Source: Oceanobacillus sp. CFH 90083
Lineage (GTDB): Bacteria; Bacillota; Bacilli; Bacillales; Amphibacillaceae
Length of the DNA: 51,198 nucleotides
Direction of reading: 5' to 3'
Assembly (NCBI RefSeq): GCF_009389585.1
Contig: NZ_VIYG01000019.1
Span: forward strand, 1,635-52,832
The position numbers and the translations under genes were made by a program. Under the pieces are notes generated by a model, which saw only the letters and a list, made by a program, of their open reading frames with translations, did no database searches and had not been told where the DNA came from. Of the stretch, positions 34,318 through 43,409 are shown piece by piece. The stretch's first letter is position 1; each line of letters begins with the position of its first letter.

Positions 34318-35241
34318 TTAATCCTCTTGCAGAAATTCCATCGATAAATATCTTTCTCCTGTGTCAGGGGCAATGCAAACAACTTTCTGCACTGGTTCCA
34401 ATCGTTTGGCAACTTCTCTTGCTGCGTAGATAGCTGCGGCTCCAGATGGTCCGATAAATAAGCCTTCTTTTTGGGCAAGCTCTTTTAATAGTCCCAATGC
34501 CTGCTCATCATTAATTTGAATAATTTCATCATAAATAGATGTATTTAAAATGTCAGGTACAAAGCCCGGGCTTGTTCCGACTAATTTATGCGGACCTGGT
34601 TCTCCACCTGACAATACTGGAGAGCCTTCAGGTTCAACGACGGCAATATGTAAATCTGGAATAAATTCTCTTAAAGCTTCTCCTGTTCCTGTCACAGTCC
34701 CACCTGTACCTGCCGTACAAATAAAAGCATCTAAATGATCGTTCATATCCGCTAAAATTTCCAGCGCTGTCGTTTTACGGTGCGCATCCGGATTCGATAT
34801 ATTTTTGAACTGCTGAGGGATAAAACTGTTTGGTATTTCCGCTTGTAACTCCAGTGCTTTTTTAATCGCACCCGGCATTTTTTCACTGCTGGGAGTTAGA
34901 ACTACTTTGGCACCATATGCTTTCAAAAGGTTTCTTCTCTCTTCGGTACTGTTATCCGGCATGACCAGAATAGCCTGATAGCCTTTTGCAGAAGCTGCCA
35001 TCGCAAGCCCTATTCCTGTATTTCCACTTGTCGGCTCAATAATCGTATCTCCAGGCTTTATCTGTCCTTCTTGCTCAGCAATATGAACCATATGCGTTGC
35101 AGCACGGTCCTTCACACTTCCGCTCGGGTTAAACATTTCCAGCTTCACAAAAATTTTTGCTGCATTTTCAGGCTGCAGCTCGTTTAATGCCACCATAGGG
35201 GTGTCCCCTACTAATTCAGTAATATTATCTACTATCCTCAT
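34318..35241 (-). CDS. cysK: Cysteine synthase (O-acetylserine sulfhydrylase)
   Basis: A 307-residue PLP enzyme making cysteine from O-acetylserine and sulfide. The PLP lysine is K44 in NPSGSVKDRA, and the phosphate/substrate loop is PTSGNTG at 70-76. GTGGTVTGTGEALRE and GPSGAAAIYAA complete the fold. The length equals CysK of Bacilli. ATG at 35241 follows AAAGGAG by 8 bases. It lies 15 bases after a PH-domain gene and is cotranscribed with it. Possibly a second CysK/CysM-type paralogue; the window cannot tell. Confidence 0.92.
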   Translation of the reverse strand: MRIVDNITELVGDTPMVALNELQPENAAKIFVKLEMFNPSGSVKDRAATHMVHIAEQEGQIKPGDTIIEPTSGNTGIGLAMAASAKGYQAILVMPDNSTEERRNLLKAYGAKVVLTPSSEKMPGAIKKALELQAEIPNSFIPQQFKNISNPDAHRKTTALEILADMNDHLDAFICTAGTGGTVTGTGEALREFIPDLHIAVVEPEGSPVLSGGEPGPHKLVGTSPGFVPDILNTSIYDEIIQINDEQALGLLKELAQKEGLFIGPSGAAAIYAAREVAKRLEPVQKVVCIAPDTGERYLSMEFLQED

Positions 35242-35256
35242 ATTTTGCTCTCCTTT

Positions 35257-35670
35257 CTATTTCTTCAATAAACGTTTATCTACCGAAATACCTGGATTGA
35301 TTTTCATCAATTCTTCTACCAAGGTAAACTTATCCTTGGGTGAAATAGCAATTAAGTCATATTTACCGCTTCGAATCTGTATCCGGTCTAAGGATAATGC
35401 CGGTGCAATAATCGGCATCTTGGCAAGGAGAATTAATTCCATATTTTTTATATAAATGGTTTGACGGATTGGTCCGTAATAAACAATGAAACGATCTTTA
35501 TCAATCTTGTATCCGGTACGGAACCAAAACCATAGCAGCACACCACATAATAGCCCCATAATGAATAAATTAATAATCTGTCCCCGGATTAACGGGATAA
35601 GTATACCACTAAGCACAATAGTCCAGAGAATAATTGCCATCCATCTGTCCTTTTTGGATTCAAAATACAT
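35257..35670 (-). CDS. PH-domain membrane protein
   Basis: A 137-residue protein with two N-terminal membrane helices (about 12-27 and 33-48) and a C-terminal bacterial PH-like domain (YKIDKDRFIVYYGPIRQTIYI... RIQIRSGKYDLIAISPKDKFTLVEELMKINPGI), as in the YyaB/bPH_6 type. The start is ATG at 35670 just after GGGGGA; an upstream ATG at 35691 has no ribosome site. It forms a two-gene operon with cysK. Function is unknown. Confidence 0.75.
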   Translation of the reverse strand: MYFESKKDRWMAIILWTIVLSGILIPLIRGQIINLFIMGLLCGVLLWFWFRTGYKIDKDRFIVYYGPIRQTIYIKNMELILLAKMPIIAPALSLDRIQIRSGKYDLIAISPKDKFTLVEELMKINPGISVDKRLLKK

Positions 35671-35888
35671 TCTATCCCCCCATTCATGCAAATAATATCT
35701 CTTCTTCCATTATAACGGTTGCATGTCTTCATACCAAATTTCAACATGGCTGCTGCTTTGAATTTCAAACAATAAGAAAAACTTATACCACTTCGCCAAA
35801 TCGTTCTTTATAAAGAATTTTTTGTTTTCGAGTTCTCATTACCCCCCTGGAGCTTGTGTGCTGTATTCTTATTTCAAACCACAAAACA

Positions 35889-35935
35889 AAGGGGTATCCC
35901 CCATACCCCTAACAGGTATAAGAGATACCCCCTTG
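35889..35935 (-). terminator. Terminator of the exonuclease gene
   Basis: On the minus strand AAGGGGGTATC pairs with GATACCCCTT, followed by TGTTTTG. An alternative inner stem GGGGTAT/ATACCCC also forms. The 150 bases between this and the PH gene hold nothing else that I recognise. Confidence 0.75.
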
Positions 35936-35953
35936 CATTATTCTGAAAATCAA

Positions 35954-36850
35954 TTAAAATGACATCGATGGCTTATCTTTTAATGGCGCCAATAAACGAT
36001 CCAGATGCTTCCATTCTAATTTATCTAATTCTGTTACCACTTTGTCCTCCTGAAAATCCCATTTAGAACCTTCTAAATCACAGCTGATTGGAACATCACA
36101 TTTGATCTCTGCCAGCTTCCTGGATAAATAAAGCATTTCCATATCTGCCTGCAGTTTATTCTGCACGCCTTTTGGAAGCTTTTCGATATTCTCTACTAAA
36201 TCATCAATGGTTCCAAATTCCTGTAATAATTTCAGGGCTGTTTTTTCGCCAATCCCTTTTACACCAGGATAATTATCCGAAGAATCGCCCATCAATCCTT
36301 TTAAATCTATGATTTGTGCCGGGGAAAGAGCTTTTTTCTCGAAAAAGTTATCCTTATCAAAAACCTCGTAATTCCCTTGCCCCTTCCGCATAATAATAAC
36401 GCGGATATTTTCTTTTACTAATTGCAATAAGTCCTGATCACCGGAAAGAATATACACTTCATTTTCCGGATTATATATATTCGCAAGTGTTCCCATGCAA
36501 TCATCCGCTTCAAAATTTTCTAGTCCTATGTTAGGAATATCAAATGACTGTACAATCTCTTTTACCAGATCAAACTGCGGAATCAGCTCCACTGGTGGTT
36601 CATCACGATTTGCTTTATAGCCGTCATACATCTCTGTCCGGAAGGTTTTGCTTCCCATATCCCAGCAGCAAACAACATGGGATGGTCCAAAAGTATGAAT
36701 AGCATCTGTTAAATAACGTAAAAATTGATACACACCGTTCGTTGGAACTCCTTTAGAATTATACATAAAATTCCCCCGGAAGGATGTAGCAAAGAACCCC
36801 CGAAACAGAAGTGCCATACCATCTACCAATAAAACTTTATTTACTGTCAT
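35954..36850 (-). CDS. 5'-3' exonuclease (YpcP/ExoR-like)
   Basis: A 298-residue flap/5'-3' exonuclease homologous to the small domain of DNA polymerase I. Acidic metal-binding residues occur in LLVDGMALLFRG, CCWDMGSKTFRTEMYDGYKANR, NFEADDCMGTLA, ILSGDQDLLQL and LMGDSSDNYPGVKGIGEKTALKLLQEFG (helix-hairpin-helix). It would help remove RNA primers or flaps in the cytoplasm. It starts with ATG in an ATGA overlap with the dynA stop, as in B. subtilis, where ypcP follows ypbR/dynA. Confidence 0.92.
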   Translation of the reverse strand: MTVNKVLLVDGMALLFRGFFATSFRGNFMYNSKGVPTNGVYQFLRYLTDAIHTFGPSHVVCCWDMGSKTFRTEMYDGYKANRDEPPVELIPQFDLVKEIVQSFDIPNIGLENFEADDCMGTLANIYNPENEVYILSGDQDLLQLVKENIRVIIMRKGQGNYEVFDKDNFFEKKALSPAQIIDLKGLMGDSSDNYPGVKGIGEKTALKLLQEFGTIDDLVENIEKLPKGVQNKLQADMEMLYLSRKLAEIKCDVPISCDLEGSKWDFQEDKVVTELDKLEWKHLDRLLAPLKDKPSMSF

Positions 36851-39800
36851 ATTCCATCTCCGCCCTCTCTGTATCCATCCAGAATAGCATTCATTTTTTC
36901 TTTTCGCTCCATAAGATCATCTGTATCTACCTCAACAAATAAACGGTCAATAAATTGCTGATAAAGTACATCCGCTTCATGTACAAGTGTTGTTTTTTCC
37001 TGTGCTATTCCCTTATCCCACTGAACTTGATAAGACGACTGGATTAATCTCCCGCCTTGTTCTATAAAAGCTTGAATGTCTGATTCAATGATAGCATACA
37101 GCTGCTCTTTGATTTCTTCTTTTTGATTTTGTACGAAGAATGTTTTCGTATCTTTAAATTTACTAAATAATTTTTGCAGCTCTTGACGCTTATTTATCGA
37201 TAGTTTCATAGAGATGTCCGGAGTAGAAAAGCCAATAATATCCCACTCAGATATCGAAAACACAGGGTCTTGCTTTTTTGCTCTTTCAATCATTTCCTGC
37301 TGATTGGCTAGTAACAAGCTCTTTAACAGCTGTTCAATCCGTAAAGAAATAGCTAATAATTCCTGGCGCAATTCCGTCTCCATATAGAGCACAAGCTGTT
37401 CAAATTGTTTTGAAAGCAGCTCTCTTCCCGCTTTACCTGATTCGGTAATCGTTGTCGGATTATAAATTTCTTTAAACAGGTCATGGAAACGGATGGCAAA
37501 ACGTCCGTTTAGAAAATAAGTTTGTTTTTCTAATTTCTGATGCCAGCGATTTTCTGTCGAAGCAGCATCCATATTTTCTATATTTTGAATGATTTGCTGA
37601 TAAGCATGCTGCAATGCTTCTTTCCGTTTTTCTTTTGCAGATTGATCCAGTTTTAATGATTGAATAAATTGTTCCAGCGCTTCTCCTGACCGCTCTATGT
37701 CGCTGATTGCTGCCCGTTTCGCAAGCGCTGTTAAGTCATGGTGAATAAAATCATAGAAACGTGTTTCAAAAGCCTGCATCTGTCCATTCATTGGCTTCTG
37801 CTCTATTTTTTCTGTCAAAGAAAGCTTACTCGAAACAGGATAAAGACGCGGAAAACGAATACCCAATTGCGTTAATTGGTCTTTGACGTACGTAGTCACC
37901 AGATCCAATTCTTCCCGATCGCTGGCAAGGTCTGCTGCATTAACAATGAAAAACATTTTATCTAATTCAAATACATCCTTGACACGTCCCAGCTGCATCA
38001 GGAAATCCTTATCTGCACGAGATAGAGCATGGTTATAGTAGGTAACGTATAAAATGGCATCAGCATGCTTGATATATTCAAAAGATACATTCGTATGTCT
38101 CGCATTGATCGAATCAGCACCCGGGGTATCAACCAGTGTAATTCCCTGCCTTGTTACTTCACAATCATAAAAAAGATCCATCGATGCAATATAACATGCT
38201 TTTTCTTCATCGGTCACATACGATTCAAAGTCATCAAAGGTTATTTTTTTATTCGAACCAATGACCGGTTCAACTGCTTCATAGCCTGTAAGCATGGCAC
38301 TTAAATAAGCCTGATACATTTTCGGCAAACGTATATCTGTCAAAACCTGTTCTGTTTCCAGCCATGTAATTAATTCACTCAGGGTGCCGTTTGGCGGTTC
38401 ACATTCTTTTGCCAGTGTTTGTATATCATCAATCAGCATTTCTTCGGATTTAAAAGTGACAATAACATCCCTGTGCCTGTTTTCGGTTGTAACGGGACGA
38501 ATCCGATTGACTGCTGCTGTCGTCGGATTAGGAGATACCGGTAATACACGCTCACCAAGAATGGCGTTGGCAAAGGATGACTTTCCGGCACTGAATGCAC
38601 CAAATAAAGCGATCGTATAAGAACGTTCTGTTAAAGATATCCTTCGTTTCTTTAAATCCTGCTGATAGCTCTCAAACCCCGGTAATTGAATCGCTTGTAA
38701 CGCCTGATCAATATCGCGGACGATATACTGCTCTGTATTATCATGTATTGTCTTCTCTGCTTCTTCTGGAGTTTCTTCAGCTATTTCCTTCTGCTCTTTT
38801 CCAGCCATTTCTAAAACCTCTGTTCCTTGTTTCGGAATGACTTTACGGGCCTTCAGCTTCAGCTTCATCTCCGCTATCACTTCCGGGGATACTTCCGGAT
38901 TTGTCTGCTGCTCATCCAAATAGTTAAAATAAGCAGCTTCTTCCCGATCCAGAGCGGCATTTGCCTGCTGCTCCACCTCTTTCCCCTGCAGGTTCTCCAA
39001 TTGCTGTTTTAATTCTTCCAACGACTTCCTCTGTTTATTTTCAAGTTCTTTTTTCACTTCATTTGCCAGCTGCCTCATCTTTTTCTTGAAATGTGTTTTT
39101 AAACTGGCCGCAATTTCATTTGTATAATTTAAAACATAATCCCCGTTAACCATTGCACCTTTACGTAAATTGCTTTCCAGAAGCTCTTCACTTAAAGACC
39201 ATTCCAGGAAAGAGACTCCCTTTTCCTGGTAAGAGGAATCCAATTGGTTTATTTCAATTTGCTCATACCACTTATCCCGAAGCTTCCATTTTAATGTCGT
39301 CTCAACACTCTTTTCTAAAGCATTCATAAATGCCTGTTTCCGTTCTGTTTTAGCTTCCTTTGTTTTCTTAGCACTTGTAAATAAACCGCCGACTTTAAAT
39401 TCCGGCTGTACAGATTCCAAATAAGCCCTTGCCAGCTCTCTTAAATCAGCCGGCATGAGGTAAGCATTCTTTGCAGTCTGATCTACCTCTGTTAAAAAAC
39501 CAGCTGTCATATTCTCAGGCTGTTGCTTAAGATGGTCAATTTCTTTTGTTAATGCTTCTATTTCGCCAGTAAGCGATGCTTCATCAACTTCTTCTATGGA
39601 TGCTTTTTGATTCGACATTTCCCGGTGAACTTTTTCTTTATGATCACGCACAATTTGTCGAATGCTCGCATCCATCGTTGTGTACTGATCCTTCGACCTA
39701 AGCATATGAAATACCGTATCTCTCAGCTCTGCCCACGCATTATGCGGTGCGTCGGGATTTTTGAGGGATGTGTAGAAAATAGAAGAAGGGTGTAAATTCC

Positions 39801-40476
39801 ATTGATCAAACGTTTGTTTAATTTTTTTATCAAATTCGACAAACGGCAGCTCTGCTTCATTATGCTTATCTATTTGATTGATGACAATCATAAATGGCAG
39901 CGCTTTTTCCTGCATTGCCTGTAAAAATAATAAATTTACCTCCGATTGCACATGATTATAATCTGTCACATAAATAAGATAATCCGATAAGTGAAGCGAT
40001 GCTTCCGTCAGCATTCTGTCCACATCATCTGCAGCATCAATTCCCGGTGTATCCAAAATAGCAGTATGTGGTGGTAAAATCGCCTCAGCCGTGCTGATAT
40101 GCATTTTTTGGATGTCATTTTTATTTTTGGAAAACTGCTTAATTTGCTCCAGATTATATGGTTCCTGGTATTCCACCACATTTCCATTATGAAAAAACAC
40201 GTTGACAGTACCTTCTCCAGATGAGATTTTAACAATATTCGCACTGGTAGGAATTGGACTGTTGGCTAACATCTCCGTCCCTAATAACTGATTAATTAAT
40301 GAAGACTTGCCGGCAGAAAAATGACCTGTTAACGTGATGATAAATTCTTGATTATCATATTTTTCTAAGATATCAAGCATCTTATCAGCATTCACCTGAT
40401 CCCCTTTGTTTTTCATTTCTTGATAGAGAGCAGCAATTTGTTGTTCTGTTACCCCTTTTTCCATATACGTGATCAC
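36847..40476 (-). CDS. dynA: Two-headed dynamin-like GTPase DynA
   Basis: A 1209-residue fusion of two dynamin modules, close to B. subtilis DynA (about 1190 residues). The first GTPase has LTGHFSAGKSSLINQLLG near residue 50, switch PTSAN, DTPGIDAADD and NQID. The second has LFGAFSAGKSSFANAILG near residue 625, PTTAAV and DTPGADSINA. Long coiled-coil stalks follow each head. DynA tethers and fuses membranes and helps withstand phage, pore and antibiotic damage. GTG at 40476, with GGGG 9 bases upstream, fits better than the ATG at 40464. Confidence 0.95.
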   Translation of the reverse strand: MITYMEKGVTEQQIAALYQEMKNKGDQVNADKMLDILEKYDNQEFIITLTGHFSAGKSSLINQLLGTEMLANSPIPTSANIVKISSGEGTVNVFFHNGNVVEYQEPYNLEQIKQFSKNKNDIQKMHISTAEAILPPHTAILDTPGIDAADDVDRMLTEASLHLSDYLIYVTDYNHVQSEVNLLFLQAMQEKALPFMIVINQIDKHNEAELPFVEFDKKIKQTFDQWNLHPSSIFYTSLKNPDAPHNAWAELRDTVFHMLRSKDQYTTMDASIRQIVRDHKEKVHREMSNQKASIEEVDEASLTGEIEALTKEIDHLKQQPENMTAGFLTEVDQTAKNAYLMPADLRELARAYLESVQPEFKVGGLFTSAKKTKEAKTERKQAFMNALEKSVETTLKWKLRDKWYEQIEINQLDSSYQEKGVSFLEWSLSEELLESNLRKGAMVNGDYVLNYTNEIAASLKTHFKKKMRQLANEVKKELENKQRKSLEELKQQLENLQGKEVEQQANAALDREEAAYFNYLDEQQTNPEVSPEVIAEMKLKLKARKVIPKQGTEVLEMAGKEQKEIAEETPEEAEKTIHDNTEQYIVRDIDQALQAIQLPGFESYQQDLKKRRISLTERSYTIALFGAFSAGKSSFANAILGERVLPVSPNPTTAAVNRIRPVTTENRHRDVIVTFKSEEMLIDDIQTLAKECEPPNGTLSELITWLETEQVLTDIRLPKMYQAYLSAMLTGYEAVEPVIGSNKKITFDDFESYVTDEEKACYIASMDLFYDCEVTRQGITLVDTPGADSINARHTNVSFEYIKHADAILYVTYYNHALSRADKDFLMQLGRVKDVFELDKMFFIVNAADLASDREELDLVTTYVKDQLTQLGIRFPRLYPVSSKLSLTEKIEQKPMNGQMQAFETRFYDFIHHDLTALAKRAAISDIERSGEALEQFIQSLKLDQSAKEKRKEALQHAYQQIIQNIENMDAASTENRWHQKLEKQTYFLNGRFAIRFHDLFKEIYNPTTITESGKAGRELLSKQFEQLVLYMETELRQELLAISLRIEQLLKSLLLANQQEMIERAKKQDPVFSISEWDIIGFSTPDISMKLSINKRQELQKLFSKFKDTKTFFVQNQKEEIKEQLYAIIESDIQAFIEQGGRLIQSSYQVQWDKGIAQEKTTLVHEADVLYQQFIDRLFVEVDTDDLMERKEKMNAILDGYREGGDGI

Positions 40477-40656
40477 AAGCCTTTACCCCTTTTTCAACTT
40501 ATTCATATCTGTACATAGCTTTTACTGTTTTTCCTGACATTGCATAACATCTTTATTATACGGAATAATTGCATTGATTTCTAGGAATTATTATTATAGT
40601 TTACATAATATATTTATGGTAAATAAAATTATTATACTGAAATAGAAAACAATCTT

Positions 40657-40690
40657 AAAACGCTTAGGCTGATGAATGCCTAAACGTTTT
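40657..40690 (-). terminator. Terminator of the carboxylase operon
   Basis: On the minus strand AAAACGTTTAGGC pairs with GCCTAAGCGTTTT (13 bp, one G-U pair) around 8 bases, then TAAGATTG follows. It lies 11 bases after the carboxyltransferase stop. Confidence 0.8.
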
Positions 40691-40701
40691 AATCATAACA
40701 A

Positions 40702-42231
40702 TTATACAGGATACACCCCGTGCTTTCTCTCTGTAAATTGTTTTCTCTTATTCTGATACATAGAAAAACGGCTTGCCAGTACGTCCCTTAGCTGATCCGG
40801 CTGAATGATATCATCAATAATCATTTCTGAAGCGAGACGGTAAATATCAATGTTCTCTTTATAGACCGCCTGCTTTTCCTGAATATACGCTGCTCTCTCC
40901 TCTTCTGGGAGTTTAGCAATTTTATTCGCCTCCACTGCATTAACCGCCGCTTCCGGCCCCATGACAGCAATCTGTGCGTTTGGAAAGGCCAGGCAGCAAT
41001 CCGGCTCGAAAGCAGGACCTGACATCGCATAAAGACCGGCTCCATAGGCTTTTCTTACAATAACGGAAATTTTAGGAACCGTCACTTCACTCATTGCAAA
41101 CAGCATTTTCGCTCCATGGCGAATAATCCCTTGCTTCTCCACTCTTGTTCCGATCATAAATCCTGGTACATCTGTTAAAAACAGTAACGGTATTTCAAAC
41201 GCATCGCATAATTGGATAAACTTTGCTGCTTTATCTGCTGAATCTGTAAAAAGGACGCCTCCTTTGACACGGGGCTGATTGGCGATAATCCCTACACTCC
41301 GTCCTTCAATACGAGCCAGCCCTGTGATTAATTCCGGAGCAAATCGTTTTTTTATCTCACAAAAACTGCCTTCATCAATAGTACGATCAATCAGTTCATA
41401 CATATCAAAAGCAGCATTTTGATTTTCCGGAATAATTTCACTGATTGACTTATCAAATACTTTTGGTGCTACAGCTTCCACTTTTTTTGGCTTTTCTCGA
41501 AAATTAGCAGGAAAATACGTTAAATAATTTTGTGTAAATTGAATAGCTTCCTCTTCAGTATCTACTAACACATCGCCTACCCCTGAAGTTGTGCAATGCA
41601 TCTTTGCTCCGCCCATCTCTTCTAAGGAAACCTTCTCACCAATGACCTTCTCAGCCATTCGCGGGGAGCCCAAATACATGGATGCATTTCCATCTACCAT
41701 GATAACAATATCGCAAAACGCAGGAATATATGCCCCGCCTGCTGCCGATGGACCAAATAATAAGCAGACTTGCGGAACTCTTCCGGACAGCTTAATTTGA
41801 TTGTAAAAAATACGCCCCGCACCTCTTCTTCCCGGAAACATATCTATTTGATCGGTAATTCGTGCACCTGCTGAATCTACGAGATAAATCATCGGCACTT
41901 CCAGTCGTTCTGCTGTCTCCTGAATACGTAAAATTTTCTCCACGGTCCGCTGCCCCCAGCTGCCTGCTTTGACGGTAGAATCATTGGCCATCGCACAGAC
42001 TGTCTGGCCATTTATTTTTCCTGTCACCGTAACAACACCATCTGCCGGCAAATCTTCATTCATCGCATTCGCAAATAGGCCATCCTCAATTATCTCATGC
42101 GAATCAAACAGGAGATTGATTCTTTCTCTTGCAAACAGCTTCCCTTTTTCCGCGTTGCTATCGTGATATTTTTGCTTTCCTCCTTCTTTTATTTTTTCCA
42201 TGCGCTGTTTTAGTTCTTCTTCTATCCGCAT
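40702..42231 (-). CDS. Acyl-CoA carboxylase carboxyltransferase subunit (YngE/MccB-like)
   Basis: A 509-residue carboxyltransferase (crotonase superfamily) with the two acyl-CoA/biotin halves: GSWGQRTVEKILRIQETAE...GAGRIFYNQIKLSGRVPQV and LTDVPGFMIGTRVEKQGIIRHGAKML, and GLYAMSGPAFEPDCCLAFPNAQIAVMGPEAAVNAV. It transfers carboxyl from biotin to an acyl-CoA, probably 3-methylcrotonyl-CoA or propionyl-CoA. ATG at 42231 with AAAGGAG 9 bases upstream is the start. Last gene of the operon, 166 bases after the hydratase across hairpins. Confidence 0.9.
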   Translation of the reverse strand: MRIEEELKQRMEKIKEGGKQKYHDSNAEKGKLFARERINLLFDSHEIIEDGLFANAMNEDLPADGVVTVTGKINGQTVCAMANDSTVKAGSWGQRTVEKILRIQETAERLEVPMIYLVDSAGARITDQIDMFPGRRGAGRIFYNQIKLSGRVPQVCLLFGPSAAGGAYIPAFCDIVIMVDGNASMYLGSPRMAEKVIGEKVSLEEMGGAKMHCTTSGVGDVLVDTEEEAIQFTQNYLTYFPANFREKPKKVEAVAPKVFDKSISEIIPENQNAAFDMYELIDRTIDEGSFCEIKKRFAPELITGLARIEGRSVGIIANQPRVKGGVLFTDSADKAAKFIQLCDAFEIPLLFLTDVPGFMIGTRVEKQGIIRHGAKMLFAMSEVTVPKISVIVRKAYGAGLYAMSGPAFEPDCCLAFPNAQIAVMGPEAAVNAVEANKIAKLPEEERAAYIQEKQAVYKENIDIYRLASEMIIDDIIQPDQLRDVLASRFSMYQNKRKQFTERKHGVYPV

Positions 42232-42250
42232 ATCAGCATGCTCCTTTCTT

Positions 42251-42383
42251 GGCAGTAAGAAAGCATAAACTTTCTTACTGCCTAAGTGTAACGATCTTGA
42301 TGGGACGGGTAATCGCAAAAGCTTTTCGGTGGGGCGGCCCCAGTCCCCAACCAGGGTTGTTACCTAACAGTTTGGTGACAACC
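42251..42383 (-). promoter_or_regulatory. Hairpin-rich intercistronic leader before the carboxyltransferase gene
   Basis: GGCAGTAAGAAAG/CTTTCTTACTGCC (42251-42282) is a perfect 13-bp hairpin ending 3 bases before the ribosome site (42241-42247). Upstream, GGTTGTCACC pairs with GGTAACAACC (42355-42383, one mismatch) and GGGG-CGG-CCCC lies between. No riboswitch family is recognised. It could be an mRNA-processing or translational-control element, or a repeat. Confidence 0.4.
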
Positions 42384-42397
42384 AGGTTTTCTAACCT

Positions 42398-43177
42398 TCA
42401 GTTTCCTTGATAATCAGGCTTTCTTTTCTCTTGAAATGCAAGTAAACCTTCTTTTCTATCTTTTGTCGGTATAAGTTTTACGTAAGATGCATGCTCCAGT
42501 TGAAGAGCTTTATCGATGGGAAGGTCTATGCCCTGATTGATCGCTTTTTTAGCCTGCTTCATTGCAATTGGTCCATTTTTTGTTATTTTTCGGGCAATAC
42601 TAATTGCCTCATCCTGTAAAAAAGAGGCGGCGACTGATCGCTCAATCAGTCCAATAGCCAAAGCATCCTCTGCTGAAACTGTTTTAGCTGTATAAATAAG
42701 CAGTTTTGCCTGCCCAACCCCGATTAACCTTGGCAATCTCTGCGTACCTCCGGCTCCCGGTATAATCGCCAGGGATGTCTCTGTTAATCCCAGCTTGACA
42801 TGATTGGCAGCAACGCGCAGATCACATGCCAGGGCTATTTCCAGCCCGCCTCCAAAGGCGACGCCATTGATAGCAGCAATAACAGGGACATCTATTTTTT
42901 CTATGGAATCGCAGACCCTGCTAATTCGCTGAACTGCCGCGACGACATCTTCATCATTCATCGTCCTTCTTTCTTTTAAATCAGCCCCGGCACAGAAAGC
43001 CTTCTCGCCACTGGCAGTGATAACCACACAGCGAATTTCTTCATCATCCCTGATTTTTTGAATGCAATTCTCTAAATCTGTTAACATAGCTGAAGATAAA
43101 GCGTTTGCAGCTCCCGGCCGATTTAATGTGATAACAGCTATATATTGATCAACTGTTTCATAGTTTACAAGTTGCAT
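42398..43177 (-). CDS. Enoyl-CoA hydratase/isomerase (YngF-like)
   Basis: A 259-residue crotonase. The substrate pocket is FCAGADLKERR, the oxyanion hole and active site INGVAFGGGLEIALACDLRVA, and the Glu of LTETSLAIIPGAGGTQRLPRLIG is the catalytic residue. Its place among carboxylase genes suggests 3-methylglutaconyl-CoA hydratase in leucine degradation. ATG at 43177 has GGAG 9 bases upstream; ATG at 43183 is also possible. Confidence 0.9.
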   Translation of the reverse strand: MQLVNYETVDQYIAVITLNRPGAANALSSAMLTDLENCIQKIRDDEEIRCVVITASGEKAFCAGADLKERRTMNDEDVVAAVQRISRVCDSIEKIDVPVIAAINGVAFGGGLEIALACDLRVAANHVKLGLTETSLAIIPGAGGTQRLPRLIGVGQAKLLIYTAKTVSAEDALAIGLIERSVAASFLQDEAISIARKITKNGPIAMKQAKKAINQGIDLPIDKALQLEHASYVKLIPTKDRKEGLLAFQEKRKPDYQGN

Positions 43178-43199
43178 AAGCATTCACTCCAAACTAGAT

Positions 43200-43409
43200 T
43201 TATTCAACAATAGCTATCGTGTCTCCTTCATTGACAAAATCTCCTTCCTGCACCTTCCATTCCTTTAACATTCCTTTTTCTTCAGAAGCAATCGGGATTT
43301 CCATTTTCATCGACTCTAAAATAACAACATCCTGACCCGCTTCTACAGATTCTCCTTGCTGTACTGTAATTTTCCACACATTCCCTGCCATTGATGCTTT
43401 AATTTCCAT
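43200..43409 (-). CDS. Biotin carboxyl carrier protein (YngHB-like)
   Basis: A 69-residue biotinyl domain with the modified Lys in VVILESMKMEIPI and the flanking GNVWKITVQQGESVEAGQ fold. It would carry carboxyl between biotin carboxylase and the carboxyltransferase. ATG at 43409 is chosen because AGGAGG lies 8 bases upstream; it overlaps the biotin carboxylase end by 11 bases. A stand-alone domain of this size matches B. subtilis YngHB. Confidence 0.92.
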   Translation of the reverse strand: MEIKASMAGNVWKITVQQGESVEAGQDVVILESMKMEIPIASEEKGMLKEWKVQEGDFVNEGDTIAIVE

